Source: CAYSQW01 sp964433135 (GTDB lineage: Bacteria > Acidobacteriota > Aminicenantia > Aminicenantales > Aminicenantaceae). From it: a DNA stretch of 35,723 bases. Where the stretch lies: positions 1-35,723 of the forward strand of contig CAYSQW010000037.1 of the NCBI GenBank assembly GCA_964433135.1. The letters run 5' to 3'. Positions 32,883 through 35,723 of the stretch are shown here, piece by piece. Each line of letters starts with the position of its first letter. Position 1 is the stretch's first letter. Under the pieces are notes generated by a model that saw only the letters and a list, made by a program, of their open reading frames with translations, ran no database searches and had not been told where the DNA came from. A program made the position numbers and the translations under genes.

Positions 32883-35426
32883 ATGTTAGACGATTATTTT
32901 AAACATCAGGATGAACGTCAGAGGTCGGGGATCCCCGCGCTGCCGTTAACTCCGCAGCAGACTGAGAAGGTTTGCAGCCTTCTTGAAAATCCTCCTAAGG
33001 CAAAAGAAACGGAACTTCTTCACTTGCTGAAGGAACGCGTGGCGCCGGGCGTCGATCCAGCCGCTGAGGTTAAAGCCGCATGGCTGGTCAATGTCGCTAA
33101 TGGGAAAACCACGTCGCCCGTCCTTCCTCCCGAAGAAGCCGTAAAGCTGTTGGGTACGATGCTGGGAGGATATAATGTGGCTCCTTTGATGGACTTGTTG
33201 GAAAACGAGGGGTTGGCTCCCCACGCCGCCGCCGCTTTGAAGGATACCATCTTGGTATATAACGCTTTCGACCGAATCGTGGAGATGTCCGATAAAAACG
33301 TCTATGCACGGGAAGTGCTGACGTCCTGGGCGGAAGGTGAATGGTTTTTAAAGAGACCCGAACTGCCCGGGGAAATGCTGCTCAAAGTCTATAAGGTCGA
33401 CGGTGAAATCAATACCGATGATTTTTCTCCCGCCAAACATGCATGGAGCCGGCCGGATATCCCTTTGCACGCTCTCTCGATGGGAGAAACGGCTTTTCCG
33501 GAGGGCATTGAAACCATCCTGGAATTCCGGCGGCAGGGACATCAGGTGGTCTTTGTGGGAGATGTCGTGGGAACCGGATCTTCTCGGAAATCCGCAACGA
33601 ATTCATTGATGTGGCATATCGGAATGGATATCCCCTGCGTGCCGAACAAACGACGCGAAGGCGTTGTGCTGGGGAGCTTGATCGCCCCCATATTCTTCAA
33701 TACGGTTGAAGACTCCGGCGGGCTTCCCATCATGTGTGACGTGTCCGCGCTGAAAACCGGGCAGATGATAACGCTCGATACCCGAAAAGGCAACGTGCTC
33801 AACGAAAAAGGAGACGTGCTTTCGAATTTTTCGCTCAGTCCCGCCACCATGAAAGATGAATTCCGTGCCGGAGGCAGGCTCTTTCTGATTATCGGACGTT
33901 CACTGACTGAAAAAGCGCGAAAGGTGTTGGATATACCCGACGCGGATTTTTTTACTCCGATAGACAATCCCGCTCCGAAATCAGAGCAGGGATATTCTTT
34001 GGCACAGAAGATCGTAGGCAAAGCATGTGGATGTGAAGGCGTACTTCCGGGTTCCGCGGTGGAACCGCATATGACCACGGTGGGTTCTCAGGATACAACC
34101 GGTCCCATGACCGCAGACGAGTTGAAAGAACTGGCTTGTCTTGAATTTCAATCCGATCTGTTCATGCAGTCTTTTTGCCATACCGCCGCTTATCCGAAGC
34201 CCGCGGATGTCGCCATGCATAATACCCTCCCTCAATTTGTCACACAGAGGAAAGGCGTGGCCTTGCGTCCCGGAGACGGAGTTATCCATTCCTGGCTCAA
34301 CCGCCTGCTGCTGCCGGATACCATGGGGACCGCAGGTGATTCTCACACTCGTTTCCCCATGGGCCTCAGCTTTCCCGCCGGATCGGGACTTGTCGCTTTC
34401 GCGGGGGCTCTGGGATTCATGCCGCTCGATATGCCTGAATCCGTACTGGTTAAATTCAAAGGCGATTTTCGGCCGGGCATTACGCTTCGGGATGCGGTGA
34501 ACGCCATCCCTTACTTTGCCGTACAATCGGGACTGCTGACTGTTGCCAAGGAAGGGAAGAAGAATATATTCAACGGCAGACTGCTCGAGATGGAGGGGTT
34601 GCCGGACATCACGGTCGAGCAGGCTTATGAATTGACCGACGCCACAGCCGAGCGTTCCGCGGCGGGAGGAACCATCGCTTTGGGCCTTGAAAAAGTCATA
34701 AGCTACCTGAAAAGCAATATCGCGCTGATGGAAAAGATGATCGAGGACGGCATAGAGGATGCGGGCACGATCCGGCGCAGGATCGATGACTGCCGTAAAT
34801 GGCTGGATAATCCCGAACTGCTGCGGCGCGACGGGAACGCGGAATACAAAGCCGTGCTCGAAATCGATCTGGCGGATATCAAGGAGCCTATCCTGGCATG
34901 CCCGAACGATCCGGATGACGTCAAACTGCTTTCGGATGTCGCCGGTAGGGGAATCGATGAGGTATTCATCGGGTCCTGCATGACGAACATCGGGCATTTT
35001 CGCGCGGCCGGAAAGGTTTTCAAGGATGCGGGATACCTCGATACACGGGTTTGGCTGACGCCTCCCACCAAGATGGATCGCGCCCAATTGAAGAGGGAAG
35101 GATATTACAGCATTTTTTCCGGCGTTGGAGCCCGGACGGAGATTCCCGGTTGTTCGCTTTGCATGGGGAATCAGGCCCGGGTGCGTCCTCAAGCCACCAT
35201 CATATCCACATCGACACGGAATTTCGACAATCGGATGGGAGACGGTGCACAAGTGTTCCTGGGATCCGCGGAATTGGCGGCGGTTACGGCGCTGTACGGG
35301 AAGCTGCCGACTCCCGAGGAATATTTTAAAGTGTTTGAGGAAAAGATCGAGCCCCATAAGGATGAGATCTATCGGTATATGGAGTTTGATAAGATGGGGG
35401 GGGCATCCCTCGAATACGAAAAGTGA
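32883..35426 (+). CDS. acnB: Aconitate hydratase B
   Basis: An 847-residue AcnB-type aconitase that interconverts citrate and isocitrate. The N-terminal HEAT-like domain begins MLDDYFKHQDERQRSGIPAL, matching the start of known AcnB proteins. The swivel domain follows (VGTGSSRKSATNS), then the catalytic domains with GDSHTRFPMGLSF. The [4Fe-4S] ligands are C699 (GSCMTN), C757 and C760 (CSLCMGNQ), with AcnB-like spacing. An upstream ATG at 32844 would add 13 residues not seen in the family and lacks a ribosome site; GGGAG lies eight bases before 32883. The stop is directly followed by a repeat end that is shared with the tldE locus. Confidence 0.95.
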   Translation: MLDDYFKHQDERQRSGIPALPLTPQQTEKVCSLLENPPKAKETELLHLLKERVAPGVDPAAEVKAAWLVNVANGKTTSPVLPPEEAVKLLGTMLGGYNVAPLMDLLENEGLAPHAAAALKDTILVYNAFDRIVEMSDKNVYAREVLTSWAEGEWFLKRPELPGEMLLKVYKVDGEINTDDFSPAKHAWSRPDIPLHALSMGETAFPEGIETILEFRRQGHQVVFVGDVVGTGSSRKSATNSLMWHIGMDIPCVPNKRREGVVLGSLIAPIFFNTVEDSGGLPIMCDVSALKTGQMITLDTRKGNVLNEKGDVLSNFSLSPATMKDEFRAGGRLFLIIGRSLTEKARKVLDIPDADFFTPIDNPAPKSEQGYSLAQKIVGKACGCEGVLPGSAVEPHMTTVGSQDTTGPMTADELKELACLEFQSDLFMQSFCHTAAYPKPADVAMHNTLPQFVTQRKGVALRPGDGVIHSWLNRLLLPDTMGTAGDSHTRFPMGLSFPAGSGLVAFAGALGFMPLDMPESVLVKFKGDFRPGITLRDAVNAIPYFAVQSGLLTVAKEGKKNIFNGRLLEMEGLPDITVEQAYELTDATAERSAAGGTIALGLEKVISYLKSNIALMEKMIEDGIEDAGTIRRRIDDCRKWLDNPELLRRDGNAEYKAVLEIDLADIKEPILACPNDPDDVKLLSDVAGRGIDEVFIGSCMTNIGHFRAAGKVFKDAGYLDTRVWLTPPTKMDRAQLKREGYYSIFSGVGARTEIPGCSLCMGNQARVRPQATIISTSTRNFDNRMGDGAQVFLGSAELAAVTALYGKLPTPEEYFKVFEEKIEPHKDEIYRYMEFDKMGGASLEYEK

Positions 35427-35502
35427 TTGAATGATTCATGAAAATGGCTGATGAGATAATAAGAAATCTATAAAGGAAGAAATTCTTTATATATCATCAG
35501 CC
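35426..35502. repeat. Inverted-repeat element preceding the third structured module
   Basis: Positions 35426-35455 are identical over 30 nt to the minus strand of 12428-12457. GGCTGATGA (35446-35454) pairs with TCATCAGCC (35494-35502) around a 39-base A/T-rich loop. The element begins on the last base of the acnB stop codon. Confidence 0.75.
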
Positions 35503-35516
35503 CTTTCCACCCTTCA

Positions 35517-35617
35517 GGCGAAGCAATATCACCACGTCGACTTCGTCGTGGTCCGATCGACGTACCTCGGTACGCCTCACGAGCCGCTTCCTTGTCGTTA
35601 CCGCAACCTGCGCCGTG
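35517..35617. repeat. Structured repeat module, copy 3
   Basis: Hairpin 1 is best formed here (35530-35554): ACCACG, a T-T mismatch and CGA pair with TCG, T, CGTGGT. Hairpin 2, CGTAC-CTCG-GTACG, is at 35561-35574. The order of conserved blocks (GGCGA, hairpin 1, CGATCGACGTA, hairpin 2, CCTCACGAGCCGCTTCCT) matches copies 1 and 2. Confidence 0.75.
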
Positions 35618-35668
35618 AATACCCTAATATTTTCTGCAGGTAAAAACCTCTGAGCTCCTTGATGTTTT

Positions 35669-35723
35669 CCTTAATATGAGGGAGGGCCCTATGTCTCAGT
35701 CGGATATTTGAAGGCTGTGCGTA
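35669..35723 (+). repeat. 55-nt structured unit, copy 2 (runs to the window end)
   Basis: Parallels 28373-28427 along its whole length, from the G-rich motif through GATATTTGAAGGC. The repeat region clearly continues beyond the window. Confidence 0.7.

Overview
The window is a well-packed piece of a diderm (Gram-negative type) bacterial chromosome, about half G+C by eye. A tripartite-type RND export system, lipoprotein maturation enzymes (LspA, Lgt) and a Tat-type signal peptide all point to an outer membrane or at least a lipoprotein-bearing envelope. The lineage cannot be fixed from the sequence alone; the gene mix (AcnB, LDH-like malate dehydrogenase, HD-GYP protein, second EF-G, opine-dehydrogenase-like protein) would fit Desulfobacterota, Aminicenantes or Acidobacteriota-like genomes, but this is only an impression. 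No transposase, phage gene, rRNA, tRNA or CRISPR array was seen.

Layout: 217-7717 (+) is an export operon with one periplasmic adaptor lipoprotein and two RND pumps joined by ATGA overlaps, and no outer-membrane channel gene. 7728-11046 (-) is a two-gene signalling operon: a HEAT-repeat protein followed by an HD-GYP protein, both carrying what looks like the same N-terminal domain. 11257-12370 (+) holds a zinc-ribbon thioredoxin and a nitroreductase. 12453-15325 (-) is a tldD-tldE peptidase pair whose TldD carries a Tat-type signal. 15451-17796 (-) holds an opine-dehydrogenase-like protein and a flippase-like membrane protein. 17888-20301 (+) is nadC-nadB (NAD synthesis; nadA is absent here). 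20399-25362 (+) is ileS-lspA-lgt-rluD, a tight housekeeping operon. 25561-27648 (+) is an EF-G paralogue. 28775-32492 (-) is a TCA-cycle block (mdh, fumarase beta subunit, sucC, sucD), and 32883-35426 (+) is the divergent acnB. Together these supply aconitase, malate dehydrogenase, succinyl-CoA synthetase and half a fumarase.

The most unusual part is not protein coding. The 1.1 kb gap between the EF-G paralogue and sucD (27649-28774) and the stretch after acnB (35427 to the window end) are filled with a family of related, hairpin-rich repeats: a module of about 105 nt in three copies with compensatory base changes in two stems, preceded each time by an inverted repeat whose stem sequence can differ; a 182-nt imperfect inverted repeat; a 77-79-nt direct repeat; an 18-nt G-rich motif in seven copies; and a 55-nt unit with its own compensatory changes. 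A compact relative sits between the nitroreductase and tldE genes, sharing 24 and 30 identical nucleotides with the other two loci. These repeats abut the 3' ends of genes and behave like a structured intergenic repeat family or a repeated structured RNA that I do not recognise.
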